Below, piece after piece: positions 33,201-45,062 of a stretch of 64,000 nucleotides of DNA (the stretch's first letter is position 1; the number at the start of each line of letters is the position of its first letter). The notes beneath the pieces were generated by a model that was given only the letters and a program-made list of their open reading frames with translations, did no database searches and was not told the origin of the DNA. The stretch comes from Siderastrea siderea (taxonomy: Eukaryota > Cnidaria > Anthozoa > Scleractinia > Rhizangiidae). Location of the stretch: NCBI GenBank assembly GCA_964030785.1, contig OZ034968.1, positions 43,277,186-43,341,185 of the forward strand, read 5' to 3'. Position numbers and translations under genes: made by a program.

Positions 33201-34316
33201 AAATTATTTCTGGAATGTTTATTGTTCTGCGACCAATCAGATTTGAGAGGTAACCGCAACACATTGCAAGAGTAATTGGCTGAAATGTTTCGATCACAAA
33301 ATGTGTCGGTGGCTTTTGCGTCCACGATAACTTCTCAGTTTCACCGCCGATTAACAAACACTCTGAAATTGTTATTTTTTTCTATTTCAGAGCTTATGCA
33401 TAAGTAAAGAATAACTATAAACGATATTTCACTGAAAAGAGATAAGGAATCGAACATTCATGGCTAGACAGCGCATCTGGGAGCAGAGTAATTATTCAGT
33501 TTTGATTTTTTTAAAAAACGGTGTCTCCGGTGTTGTCAGTTATAATCATTTGTAGGTTTCAGCCTTTTCCCTGTTTGACCAAAACAGTTTACTGAAAAAA
33601 CTTTGCAAAAGTTTCCCTTTACCCTACTTTGGTGCGGAGAACAGTGCATCAAGCTCATTCATGGCAAAACTCTTCCGTCCAAGATGGCACACAAGCCCTT
33701 AACCGAACATTTTACGTTATGGACATGAAACAACGAGCTGGATTTTTCTTCCACAATTCTCAATTTTTTTATACCCTTTGAAAATACTGAAGTTGTTATT
33801 ATTTCAGTTCTATTTCAGATAGCTTCTGTATGAGCGAAGGATAGACGGCACAAGTGAACAAATGTCCAGTTCTAGTAGAAGCGATTCGCGCGTTAAGTTT
33901 ATTTTAAAAAAGGTACGTTTCCTTTGGTCTTTGCATAAACATCCCATTTATCATCTCTTTGGTTTTACCTCAAAACATGCTTGTTTTTGGCCGTCATTTG
34001 ATGTTTTTGATTCCGTCGGTCCAAAGTAACACGACTACCGAACTGAGACCTAAATAGCCAATCAAAAGCGCATGTTTGTCTCTGCAACGGTAGGTGTGTT
34101 TGTGTTTGCTGTGAAAACTCGGGTCTAACAGAAACTACAGTATTTATTGCTCTACTGCAATAATCGGCGGTGAAACTGAGAATTTATTGTGGACGCAAAA
34201 GCCATCGACTCGTTTCGTGATCGAAACCTCTCAGCTAATTACTCTTGCGGTTTGTTGCAGTTACGTCTCGAATCTAATTGGTTGCAGAACAATAAACATT
34301 CCAGAAATAATTTTAG
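33201..34316. mobile_element. Fold-back element with ~155-bp terminal inverted repeats
   Basis: 33201-33356 and 34162-34316 are reverse complements at roughly 85% (for example AATTATTTCTGGAATGTTTA against TAAACATTCCAGAAATAATT, and TCAGTTTCACCGCCGATT against AATCGGCGGTGAAACTGA). The 800-bp interior is non-coding. Size and structure suggest a non-autonomous DNA transposon; no target duplication identified. Confidence 0.75.
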
Positions 34317-36052
34317 GCAACTTCTGAAGTTAAAAGCGAAACAGAACTCGAGATTGAGAAAGAAGCTACTCAGAACTAAAAGATCCTTACATAGATAAGC
34401 CGCTTGCCCATGAATATTGACTTAGAGAATACTATCAAGAGACAAAGGAGGTAAACGAACAAATCACACGCTAGAAATCATATTTGATGGTACCGAAGTG
34501 CTCGAGACATAGCAAGAAATGGAACGATTTCTCATCTCCCGGTGTAAATATTAAAGTGAGACAGAACTCGGGAATGAGAAGGAAGACTATTCAGAACCAG
34601 AAGGTCCTTACACAGACAAGCCGGTTGCCGATTAAAATTGACTTAGAGGATATGATCAAGGGAAAGAAGAGGGAGAACGAAGAAAACAATCTAGAAAACC
34701 TATGTGATGGTACCAAAGCGCTTGAGACGTAGAAAGAAATACCACGATTTCTCATTTCCTGGTGGAAATATTATAAACGTGCTCGGCTAAATAAACGCCT
34801 GTTATGCAGGTCATACTTTCATGCTCTTACATGTGTAGATGTAGTACCTGTGCCTTAAATCATCTGCAAAACGCCACAGATTGTCTTTGCTACAAAGAAA
34901 TTCAGAAATGTGTCGAATCTCTCAAAGTGCTGTTGTCTCGCGCGAAGCCGCGAACTTGACACAACAACAGCATGTAAAACAATGCACCCGGGATTCAGTG
35001 TTGTCTGCCTAAAACAGATGGTCGCTACAATCAGATGCAGCAAAATATAATGCAATAGACGCAAGACATTGCTGTCAGATTAGTTCGAAAGGGAAAAGAG
35101 AAATTCTCTGCGTTCTTGTGGACTCTCTGAAACTGATTTCTGTTGCATTACGTCTAGGCAAATTGACACTTGAAATTTCTGCACTGTTTACTTCCGATAT
35201 ATTGACCAGTGTTGATTCATAACCGCGGTAAAGATTATAACATCCCTCACTTGTGCACAACTGGACTACGGATAATTATAAAATTATGATGAAAACATGT
35301 CTGACTAAGTTTTGAAAGGAATGGGAAACTCTAATCTTCATTTAATAATCTTACTGCAGCTTATTGAAAGACCTGAAATGTCACTCAAATTGGCTATTGC
35401 ACAATTTACATAGACATAAAACAACGTTCAGAGAGTCCACAAGAACGCAGAGAATTACTCACTTCTCTTCCGAACCAATCTAACGATACTTTCTTCCATT
35501 TATCATATTATATTTTTTTGCATCCTGATTGTAGCGACCATCAGTTTTAGTCAGACAACACTGAACAGTATGGGGTGGGTTGTGACATCCTGTTGTTGTG
35601 TCAAGTTTGCGGCTTCACGCGAAACAACGGCGCTTTGAGAGGTTGACACATTTCTGAATTTCTCGGAAGCAAAGACAATCTGCGGCGTTTTGCAGATTGT
35701 TTAAGGCACAGTTACCAGGTCTACACGTACAAGAGTATGAAAGTATAACCTGCATAACAGGCGTGAACAGGTTTATTTAGCCGCGAACGAGGTTTATTTA
35801 GCCGAGCACAATTATAATATTTACACCGAGAGATGAGAAATCGTGGCACTTCATACTACGTCTCGAGCGCTTCGGTACCATCGAATAGATTTTCTAGATT
35901 CTGTTCTCTTCGTTCTTTCTCCTCTATCTCTTGATAGTATTCTCGTAGTCAATATTCATTGGCAAGCGGCTTGTCTATGTAAGGACCTTTTGGTTCTGAA
36001 TAGCTTCTTTATCGACCTCAAGTTCTGTTTCGCTTTCATTTTCAGAAGTTAG
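34317..36052. repeat. Large imperfect hairpin (~0.6-0.8 kb arms, ~0.3 kb loop)
   Basis: Left arm 34317-35131 and right arm 35428-36052 are inverted copies. The inner edges match perfectly for 30 bp (35102-35131 with 35428-35457), and many further blocks match across the arms (for example AAACGCCTGTTATGCAGGT, GCTCGAGAC). The left arm has an extra ~220-bp tandem duplication (34337-34556 and 34557-34776). The arms carry promoter-like text (TATTATAAAC...GGCTAAATAAAC). Short lysine-rich frames in the arms look fortuitous. The left edge abuts the fold-back element at 33201-34316 exactly, so the two may share a history. Confidence 0.8.
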
Positions 36053-36799
36053 CGATTTGCATTCGATGGACTCTAAAAGCTCCAAATCACTGCCCAGATT
36101 ACTTGTAACATCAGCAGTTTCACATAATTTCGTGCTTAATTTGGTGGTTGCGGAATAAAGAAAAATAAAATGTATGAGATCTCCACAATGCGGCCCATGT
36201 GGTTTGTTTTGGCATGGACTCCGTTCCTGGTATGATGTCACAACTTGACCATGCCCAGGTCTCCCTTTGCACGGTTTTTGACACAACCGGAAGTAAAATT
36301 TCACGTTTTTAAATGGCAAAAGCGCGGGGAAGGAAAATCGTTGTCACAAAATAATTTTGACATTCATGTCAGGATGCCATTTAGATTCCATCAGGCAGAT
36401 TAAAAAAATCTATCATATACATTTTAAAGAAACCAATCATTAATTATTTTGTAGTTGTTTAGTCTTCTGCAATAGTTAACATGACTATCACTGTTTTAAA
36501 TGCATATACATCAAAGTTACCATAAAGAACACCTTGTTTCAGACATCAATTTGCATGTTACTCCTGGCTTAGCTTGCTAGTATATTGTCAGATCATGCCC
36601 TTGGCTTAAAGAATGTCCTCAAAACTTTAAAGTTGACTTTACGGCCTAAGCCAGTAACTGCAAATATACATGTACCAACCGGCAGAAGGGATTCATTTAC
36701 ATTCTTTGCACAGTTCACATGTGGTCATGCTTATACTTTTTAAACAATTCAGTAATGTCTTCCTCACTTTAAATGAACCCCTCCCCTCTTTACCTGCCC
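36053..36799. other. Intergenic, one unrecognised minus frame
   Basis: A minus-strand frame (36319-35975) crosses from unique DNA into the hairpin arm; it is cysteine-containing (CQKPCKGRPGHGQ, PHCGDLIHF) but unrecognised. The rest is AT-rich. Confidence 0.3.
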
Positions 36800-36987
36800 C
36801 AACAAGAAGAATGTTGTAATGTTGTGTCTTCCTTTTGGGCCATGAATAATATCCATTTTTAGATCTTGCTGTAAATTGTATTTCTACTTTTCTTTTGTCT
36901 ATGTGTAGCTTCTCTACCTTCGCAATGTAATCTGTCATCATAGGCAACTGCCACTGTGTTGTGGCAGACTATATCACCTTTGTAGTT
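36800..36987 (-). pseudogene. Exon-like fragment with a GYYSWPKRK motif
   Basis: A strong acceptor (TTTTCTTTTTGCAG, ending at 36988) opens a stretch reading GDIVCHNTVAVAYDD in one frame, then, after a one-base shift, YIAKVEKLHIDKRKVEIQF and NGYYSWPKRK in another; a GCAG|GTAAAG donor-like site follows near 36805. The combination of 'V.VAYDD.YIAKV' and 'SWPKR' resembles the short Tudor-like C-terminal module seen in many cnidarian transposon-associated proteins. It is broken by the shift and isolated from any partner exon. Confidence 0.4.
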
Positions 36988-37094
36988 CTGCAAAAAGAAA
37001 ATAAACAGTACTGAGTGATCAAGTGTAAACTGTACCTATAATATTTTCTAGAAACTTTTCAGAAATTATGAATTTGAAGAAACTCAAATAAATA

Positions 37095-37235
37095 TGAATG
37101 TACGGTTCCAGAAAATGTCCGTACCCACCCCACAGAGGGACACTGGAAATTTCCAGCTGGGGGGGGGGGGGGTTAATTGCCAAAACTGGAATTCCAGAGG
37201 GGTAGGGCTCAAAAGAAAAGGGCCTCCGTGCAGGA
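37095..37235. repeat. Dispersed repeat with G15 run
   Basis: Contains GGAAATTTCCAG (palindromic), CCCTCTGTGGGGTGGGTACGG, TTTTCTGGAACC and a run of ~15 G near 37158-37172. Similar text recurs in anthozoan genomes by my recollection; only one copy is in this window. Confidence 0.45.
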
Positions 37236-37430
37236 GAGAATTTATATTTTGTGTAACAACACAATAACGATTATTAATATTGTACCCCCAAACTGCAAAT
37301 CACGATCCTGAATTACACTTCAAAGAACTAAAGATGCATTTTTTGTTTTATTACCGTATGTATTGTTTCTTTTTGATTAGCTGATCATGAATTGAATGTA
37401 TATCTTGCAGAGCAAAACAGAACGTCGTGT

Positions 37431-37786
37431 GATCGAAATCAGTTTTGAGTTATTGTATTTCGTTAACAGTTTGGTTCTTTCAATTCTCCAGAAAATGATA
37501 TCTATCATTGCTTTCAAATCAAGGCGTTGTAAACTCATGGCGTCAGTTATCTTGTGTCCTTTTATAAACTACAGCGATGGAAGCAATCTGCAGTGGAAAG
37601 GCACTGGAGATCGAAATCAGTTCTGAGTTGTTGTATTTCGTTAACAGTTTTGTTCTTGCGATTCTCCAGAAAAAGATCTCTATCATTGCTTTCAAATCAA
37701 GACGTTGTAAACTCATGACGTCAGTTATCTTGTGTCCTTTTATAAACTACAGCGATGGAAGCACTCTGCAGTGGAAAGGCACTGGA
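37431..37786. repeat. 178-bp tandem duplication
   Basis: Two copies, 37431-37608 and 37609-37786, at about 94% identity, both starting GATCGAAATCAGTT and ending GGCACTGGA. The repeat unit is open in one plus frame, so two similar short frames arise, but no domain is seen. Confidence 0.9.
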
Positions 37787-38281
37787 GAACATTTTATTTG
37801 CTGTTTCATTTTAACTTTACTATAAACTACACAATTATGCTATAACTGCTTCTTTAGTTTAATAAACTCGCAAATTCAGCCTGCCCCAAATATAAGTGGT
37901 AGCGTGTAAATACAGCTTCAAATTCAAGAAGACAGAAAAGAACATGATCTTCTTAGAATCGTTAATTTTGAAGCCAATGTTTCATTACAAATCATTGTCT
38001 CCTTCTTACGAGTGGATGTCCAAATTTTGTTGCTTTGAGGCATCATTTGAACTTGAAAGAATATAAAAGCCGTGGAAACGTGTTGAACATTTGAAATGAA
38101 CTTGAAATGTATAGCACCAAAAAATTTAACTGTTTTCTCTGAGCCCGCAATGAGGAGGCTGCTGACCAAAGCAGCTCATTCATTGTCAGTCTCTCCTAAG
38201 ATATTCATGATTCCAAAATGGCGGCTGCTCCTGGCTCCACTTTTCTTGCTCACTTTGAGGATTGCATTCTGCTAAGAAGTC
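37787..38281. other. Intergenic, nothing recognised
   Basis: AT-rich left flank of BEL copy 2 ending in the 5-bp target duplication ACTAC (38282-38286). Confidence 0.4.
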
Positions 38282-38286
38282 ACTAC

Positions 38287-38754
38287 TGTTTCCTCGTGGA
38301 ACTGGTTAGCTCAGTTGACGACCACCACAAACCGCATAATATCAAATTCAAGCTTTAATAAATAGTTATTCGGTCTAAGAGAGATACATTTAAATGTCAT
38401 GATTAGAACAAACAATACTTGGTTTTGTAAGCTCAGTTGAGAAACTCCACTGCAAACGCAAGCAACGTGATCGAAACCTACTTCTGTGGTGGGTCGTTAA
38501 CAGCAATCGTTTTTCACCTCACAGGTTAGCTTCCCTTGCAAATTCTCAGTCCTGGTTAGCGCATTTAACAGTGACGGGAAATTATAGCTTCGCTCTTACT
38601 TCGACATCCGATTTGACTGAACTGAGCTGTAATACAATAACCTAACACTATTGATTCAATGTCTAGGTAAATGTTAATCAAGATTTTCAATCATTGAAAG
38701 TAATCAAGTAAATATCTGTCAATAGGAGGCAGCACCTATTTGATCAATGAAACA
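38287..38754 (-). repeat. LTR of BEL copy 2 (468 bp)
   Basis: Ends TGTTTC...GAAACA. Its last 49 bp (AGTAAATATCTGTCAATAGG...) recur at 44496-44544 at about 88-90% identity, proving the second LTR. Confidence 0.9.
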
Positions 38755-38813
38755 TTTTCTCCGCCCTGATAAGGGTATAGTCCTTATCCTAGTTGAACTC
38801 AGTCTAACATTCT

Positions 38814-40661
38814 TTAGTCGTATCCCTCAGCAGGATAGATCACAGCAATCTTGGTGACTGTTCGTTTGTATTCTCCGGCTGGTGTTTTCACTTTGGCGTT
38901 GTGCACGCAACCATCTCTTCCAGGATAAACTTCAAGTACTCTGCCGATACTCCATTTACCGCGTAGAGCGTTGTTATCAGCCATGACTATGACATCATCG
39001 ACTTGTACATTACGTCTTTCCGCCTGCCAAGCCTTCCTTGTCACTGGGGCTTGTCTCTGCTCCAATATTGCCAGAATGAGTCCGCAATCTTCTGGACAAA
39101 TTCCACGCAGTGTCGTGGGTTTTTTTTGTCGTTGGATGGGCCTTGAGGAACTTCCGATGTTGCACGTCCCAGGAGCATGTCGTTAGGGCATAGATGTTTT
39201 CCATCGTCAGAGCCGTTTGGAACATGGCTGATAGGGCATTGGTTTACCAGGTTTCCAACTTCAAGAAGACAAGTGTACAGTTTGAATGGAGTCAAAACCT
39301 GTTTGCCAATAAATATTGCTTTCTTTAAAGCTCATTTACAACTCTTAACAACTGCCTTAGCACATCCATTCTGGTGGGGGCAGCTGGAGTGGTAAATATC
39401 CAATGAATGCTACTTCCAGCACAGTAATCATGGAGCTGGTCAGAATCTAGACCTTGGACCATTTCACGCGGTTCTCTAGCTGCACCGACCATCTGCGACC
39501 CATTGTCACTCAACAGCACTGCTGGGTATCCACGGATAGAGAAAAATCTTCTAAGCACCTGAATGAATTCCATTGTGGTCAGGTCCACTACCATTTCTAG
39601 GTGAGCTGCTCTGGTGTTTAGACAGGTGAAGATGACGCTGTAATGCTGCGCTCTCTTGTTTCATCCTATTTTGACGCCAAAGGGTCCAAAATAGTCGCAA
39701 GCAGTACAGTGAAAAGGTGGTGTCTTTGGTGCCAGGCAAAGAAGCGCAATTTCTCGACAAGTAACACACTTAAACTTCACAGCCTTACTGAGCTTGATTG
39801 CCTTGAGGATCCAGTATTTTCGTCTTGTTTTTGCAGTCATGGTTGCTACTCCAGGGTGTCCATGATTAGGCACGTGGCTTGTAATAAGCAGTGATATTCT
39901 GTGGTCACTGGGAAGCAGCGCTGGGCGTTTTTCTTCGTAAGACACTTGCTTTGTCGATCCTGCCTCCAACTCTGATTATCTCTATAAACGGGTTCAGTGA
40001 CTTGAAATCTCCATTCTTCATTCGGCTCTTTAAATCCTTTTGAGCACTTTTGATCTGTGACATCTCAGTCTTCCTCAATTCCTCGGGCATGAGAGGCCCT
40101 TCTCATCCACTAAGTGTGTTTGTTTTCAAGCATATCTTGTCTGCTAGTCTCCATATCCACGCAGTCACACATATCAGCTTTCGCCAGCTGGTGAAATTTT
40201 TCACATCGGTTACCTTTCCTACATCTGCATGCGAGACTGAACTGACAGCATTAACTTGGCGATGCTCCATGTCTTCTTCTTGGTGCGGTGTAGCTGTTTA
40301 AACTGGCCATTGCTCGTCTGGCAGTTTCAGAAATTCTGGGCCGTTCAACCATCTCCCTGTCAGCTGCTGTACATTCAGTCCTCGTGATAAATCATCTGCT
40401 ACTTTTTCTTCACCAGGGATGTGCTTCCATTGACTTGGGTCCGAGGTGCTCTAGATTTCCCCGACCCTTGACAAGACAAACAGCTTGAAACTGCGTGAAG
40501 GACTCTGGATCCAGGTTAGTGTGACACTGCTGTCAGTGAAGAACTTGATATCAGCAAATTGAATCGTACATTCTTCTGCTATCGTTTTCGCAAGGCGGGA
40601 GGCGAGAACGGCTGCTTGTAATTCCAGGTGTGGAATTGTGAGTTGCTTTAGAGGTGCCACT
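38814..40661 (-). pseudogene. BEL copy 2 pol, 3' half: RNase H part, integrase, DUF5641
   Basis: Minus order: 40660-40451 RNase H-like (VAPLKQLTIPHLELQAAV, FFTDSSVTLTWIQS); ~40090-39900 linker; 39969-39551 integrase zinc-binding part and first core Asp (HCTACDYFGPFG); 39594-39325 core with second Asp in LLSDNGSQMVG; then, in a shifted frame, QNGCAKAVVKSCK where the third catalytic residue, usually Glu (CAEA), is Lys. 39065-38814 is an intact-looking DUF5641 C-terminus (DVIVMADNNALRGKWSIGRV). Several stops and shifts. Closely related to but distinct from copy 1. Confidence 0.85.
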
Positions 40662-42916
40662 CTAGCCCTTTCCCTGCCGAATTATTTCAGGAAAATTAGA
40701 TTAAGGTTGTCATGGATGTGAACAAGCAAGCATTTATGATCTTGGTTAACATGAAAGTGGTTTTAATTGATGATTTTGTGATCCTGGAAAGTTGAGCTTT
40801 CCAAAGATAGGTCATTTGCACTATTTGTGTGTTGCCATGGAGAATATGACACCTGACAATCAAATTAAACAGCCATATTTTTTATCAAAAAAGGTACCAG
40901 CTCAGGTAAAAGCTCTACAGATTTTTCCAAAGTGCTCAAAACATAACATATTTACATCCGAAACATTGTTCAGAGATTACACTTTGAAAATGTTTTCAGA
41001 GAAATGGTTCTTTGACTAAGACCACTCAGTATTTCCATCCACAATTGTAGCAAAGATTTCAAAAATATTGTGCAATAATACCATACATTACAAATTCAAA
41101 CAAAGCACTTTTACTCTGCAAATTTAGCAGAAAAGAACAAGAAACAAGTGTTATACTGTTTAAAAACTACTAATGATTATTTTACATCAACAGTTTTCTT
41201 TTCCAGTTGGTTGCCATGGAAACAAGACAGCAGCTCAGAAAATCTTGTAAAAAAATGTCCATTCAGTCAACATGTTGTCTTGCTCTTTTGGTTCCACTCT
41301 GATCTTGTCTTTGAGGGATCATTGTATTTGAACTCCTGAAGGGTGTGATAATTCAAGAAACAAGGTTCCACACACATTGGTTGCTCACAGACAGCACACT
41401 GATACACCATGTGGACTTCCTGAACATGTACGATGCAGGCTCTTTTGCTTTCAGTTTTCACCAGATGGTGAAATTGACTTTGGTCAAACCTGGCTTCAGC
41501 AGCCACAGGTGTTGAGGGCCTGCCTGCCTTCTTTACATATGACCTTCCCCCAATCAATTGTGTCATCAGATCTTCACGAAATTGAAGTTGTGAACGCTTT
41601 GGCCTGACATGGGCAGGGGTAGCTCGCTCCACAATAAATGCATTTAGACAACTTTGCTCAAGGCAGTGATAAAATAACGCCATATACCAAGTACATGTCT
41701 TCAAATGCTTCTTGTAGGTGGAAATGCGTTGATCTGCCAGGTCTACTCCCCCCATGTGCTCATTGTACATCTTTATTGCAGCTGGGCACTGAAACTCCTT
41801 TTCCTCCCAAGCGCAATTTTCTTTGACTTTCCTCTTCGCTGTCTCCATGGCATTTCCCACAGGAACAGTTGATATAAGATGCACAGTTTGAAACCAAATC
41901 GGATTGCTTTGCTCGGAAGAAATTGTCTGAAAAACTTTCTTCCTTTGAATTTAACCATTGTTTCATCGATTGAAATCTCTCTGGAGAGGATATAATTTAT
42001 CTGGAACTGATGACGCAGTTCCTCGATAACGGGTCTTATCTTGAATAATCAGTCGCGGTCCTCCTCGCGTGGCGGGGCAGAGTTATTGTCAACAAAATGT
42101 AAAAAGCGTAAAATGCTTTCAAACCGTTGCCTAGGCATGGTTTTTCCAAAGACAGGAGTCGAGGTTATTTTATTTCTCTCCCAGTAAGCAGAGATCGACA
42201 GTTTTTGTGCGAGTCCCACTGCAAAATATAAGCCAAGCCATGTGCGGAACTCATCGATTGTCAGCTTCCTCCAGTGAAGGTCCTTGTCCAATCGCTGTTG
42301 TTCCTGTCGAGCGTATCTTATTTGTTTCGCGGACAATCAAGCGATATGTGTTCGGTGAAAAACAACTCGAAGAAGTCGATCGCCTTCTTGTCGGCCGGTA
42401 AATTTCTGACTGGACCGCATCGCTGATCAAATGGAATATCGGTCTGAAGAGTCAGATTTTCGCTCCAAACTAGTTCTTCCTCGTCAGATGATTCGCCCTC
42501 ACTATCTTCTTCGTCACTTTCATCGTGGACAAATAAGCTGGCATCTTCCTCGCTGTCAGATTCTCATTCGCGGTCTCCACGTGCAAAGAATGAAAGTGGC
42601 ATTTCATCCACATCGAAGCTTTCAAATTCGGTTTCTTCTTCGTCTGACGCTCAAAAATCCAGCTCTTCACCTTCTAAATCATGAGAACAGGAAGCAGACG
42701 CCATTAAAAAAAAACAACGGTTGAAAAAGCGCTTTCGAATTACTAACAAACTGCTCGCAAAATTCGCTCAATTGGCTTCGATCCAAGGGTAACTCATTAT
42801 TGTTTCTGTAGGCAATTGTTTGACCCCCTATAGGGCTTTATTTCTCAACACGGCTGCATTCACTTGTGGGTATATTTTGGACCCACTGGAGTGGGTCTTG
42901 GTAGGGAAAGGGCTAG
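40662..42916 (-). mobile_element. piggyBac-like element nested in BEL pol, CTAG target duplication
   Basis: The ends are CCCTTTCCCTGCC at 40666 and GGTAGGGAAAGGG ending at 42912, i.e. inverted termini starting CCC as in piggyBac. They are flanked on both sides by CTAG (40662-40665 and 42913-42916). Removing the element with one CTAG restores the BEL pol reading frame exactly (the VAAKSRVAPL motif, as in copy 1), so the boundaries are certain. Standard piggyBac duplication is TTAA; CTAG is unusual. Confidence 0.9.
41267..42700 (-). pseudogene. piggyBac transposase (DDE_Tnp_1_7), internally deleted
   Basis: N-terminal acidic region ~42700-42430 with stops; then 42336-42049 (EFRTWLGLYFAVGL, MPRQRFESILRFLHFVD); then FQINYILSREISIDETMVKF, which carries the first catalytic Asp. 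After FGFKLC (about 41885) the text jumps to ISTVPVGNAMETAKRKVKEN and AAIKMYNEHMGGVDLADQ, so roughly 150 residues with the second and third acidic residues are missing. The C-terminal zinc-binding region (CAVCEQPMCVEPCFLNYH) is present. Cut-and-paste transposase, inactive. Confidence 0.85.
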
Positions 42917-44495
42917 ACTTCGCTGCAACAAAGTTGACTTCACAAGTGTTTTGGTTCCTCCTTTGACGCATGTACGCACAGGCACCAAATGCTTCTTGTG
43001 AGGCGTCAGAAAAGACACGTAGCACTGGCAATTCAGGAGTTTCAGATGGAACCAAGCATCTCTTGAATCCGATCTTGTCAAGCTCTTGCATTTCCTTGAA
43101 GAGCTGAATCCAGTTCTCTTGTACACTGTATGGAAGCTCATCATCCCAGTCAAGACCAATCTGCCACAACTCTTGCATGCGTATCTTCGCTGTAATAACA
43201 AATGCAGCAGCGAATCCAATGGGGTCATAAAAGCGGGCGACTTGACTGAATAACATTCTCTTGGTCATCTTTACTCCAAGGTGGATTGAACGATCTGTAG
43301 TGCGCAACAAATCCAATTGGACTTTGAAGCTGAACTCATCTGTGACGTAATTCCAAACCACTCCAAGTACCTTGTCTTCAACCTCTTTCTAGAACACCTT
43401 TAGTCCCCTTTCTTGAATTTCTGCCTTGGTTAGGACTTTGTTTGACATCCACTCCTTTACGCCAAACCCTCAACTCTCGAGTACCTATCTAAATCTCCTG
43501 TCAGCTTCTGCGTCTGCGTCTGCGTCACGGTATCCACGGAACCACAAATATCATCCATGTACGAGTTCTTTGTCAGTGCTTCGGCTGCTTCCGGGTAGTC
43601 GTTTTATTCTCTTCAGCTGTTTTTCTTAATGCAGTCTGGGCCATGGCAGGCACTGGCTTGTCACCACACGTCAGAACTGTCTTGACGTACATATCAGGTT
43701 TTCTTTCTGTTTCTAGATTTCTCCATAGGAAGCGATGTACATGCTGATCTCTTTCCAGAATGAGCACTTGGTGATACATTTTGAAAATGTCCCCCATCAC
43801 TGCTACTCCTTTCTCTCTAATTCTCAAAATGACTCCAAACAGATTGTTCAGCAAATCGGGGCCCTTGAGCCAATAATCATTCAACGCGTGACCTTGATAG
43901 ACTGAGAATGAATTATGGATGATTCGTACAGGTGTACTCTTCTTCTCGGGTCGAATCACTGCATGGTGTGGAATGTAATGCACTGGGCCTTTGTAATTGT
44001 CAATTTCTTGCTTGGACAGCTTTCTTGAGAACTGCATTTCCTTCATTTCTTTCATTTGCTTGTCATAAGCCATTCCTTGCTCAAGGTCTATCTTAAGGCG
44101 TCCTTCAGTGGCTTCTTACCATTTCATCGCTAATTGTTTATTATCAGGTAACAACACAGGGTCTTTCTTCCAAGGGTACAGTACCATCCATTGATTGCCG
44201 AACTTTTCACATGACTTGGAAATAATCTCCACTTAATCTCTTTCAGCCGCGTTAACTTGTCAGCTGCACAAACACACGGTTTGACTTCCACTCTCATTGT
44301 CTCTGTCTTCCAGAAACCTGACATTTCTACTGGTGCGGCAAATCTTACGTGATAGACACGGCCATTCACTTGTGCATCTCCTGACGAGCCACCGAAAACC
44401 ACCCATCCCAGAGGCGTGTTTCTCGCAAGTAACTGTTCGGTGTGCTTTGTCTGTCCAGTGTGCATCTGGGCGTGGTGGATTCCTATCAGTAGATA
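42917..44495 (-). pseudogene. BEL copy 2 pol, 5' half: peptidase-like tail and reverse transcriptase
   Basis: Minus order: 44522-44130 gives LIGIHHAQMHTGQ and NTPLGWVVFGG (DUF1758/peptidase region end); 44073-43573 gives RT palm text (TPVRIIHNSFSVYQG, GVAVMGDIFKMYHQVLI); after a frameshift near 43600 comes the polymerase box SYMDDICGSV; 43361-42917 gives the A17/RT tail (FSQVARFYDPIGFAAAFV, VFSDASQEAFGACAY). Frames shift several times. The 5' edge is fused to an LTR remnant at 44495/44496. Confidence 0.85.
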
Positions 44496-44549
44496 AAGTA
44501 AATATCTGTCAACAGGAGGCAACGCCTATTTGATCAATAAAACAACTAC

Positions 44550-45062
44550 TGAATCGTTTTTTGGGACCCATGGAGACTTAAAACAATGTTCAAAAACTAT
44601 GGATTTTAATTGTTAAATTGCTAAGTGACTCATGAATATTAAGACAAATATGCAACAATTCTGAACAGATAAGATCACCTAAAGTAACAGGGTAAAGTAA
44701 GACTGATTATTCCTTGACAAATGACTTTTTTGTTTTCTGGTTAATTCTAGCACAGGCTAAGCATAACATTCCAAGTAGAAATTGAAACTATATGCTTATC
44801 TGAAAGTTTGAATATTTTGATGGATGCAGATAAGCTGTACTGCGTGTTTAGAAGCTCAAGATTTGGAAAAAAATTTTCACTATGGATCGATGATTCAATT
44901 TATAGTCTGAATAAGACTCAAACACGCAGTTTAATCCCTATAACAAGTATCAAAATGGCATGTAAATGTACTTGAACACAAGACCGCTTTCCATGATGAA
45001 CTTTTTTCCCAGCATTTTTCCAGTTAAATTATTCAAGTCCGAAAATTCGTGAGTAAGTTCGT
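44550..45062. other. Intergenic, nothing recognised
   Basis: AT-rich right flank of BEL copy 2. Confidence 0.4.

Larger units (their letters stand above)
38282..44549 (-). mobile_element. BEL/Pao LTR retrotransposon, copy 2, with ACTAC target duplication
   Basis: Element proper is 38287-44544, minus strand, flanked by perfect 5-bp repeats ACTAC (38282-38286 and 44545-44549), a duplication size typical of BEL/Pao. 3' LTR 38287-38754; at the other end only 49 bp of the 5' LTR remain (44496-44544), fused to pol. The gag and the 5' part of pol are deleted. A piggyBac-like element (40666-42912) is nested in the RNase H region. Confidence 0.9.

Noticed and set aside
40662..42916. CTAG flanks as chance similarity
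   Set aside because: Removing the insert with one CTAG restores the BEL pol frame and a motif conserved in copy 1, so the boundary is exact.
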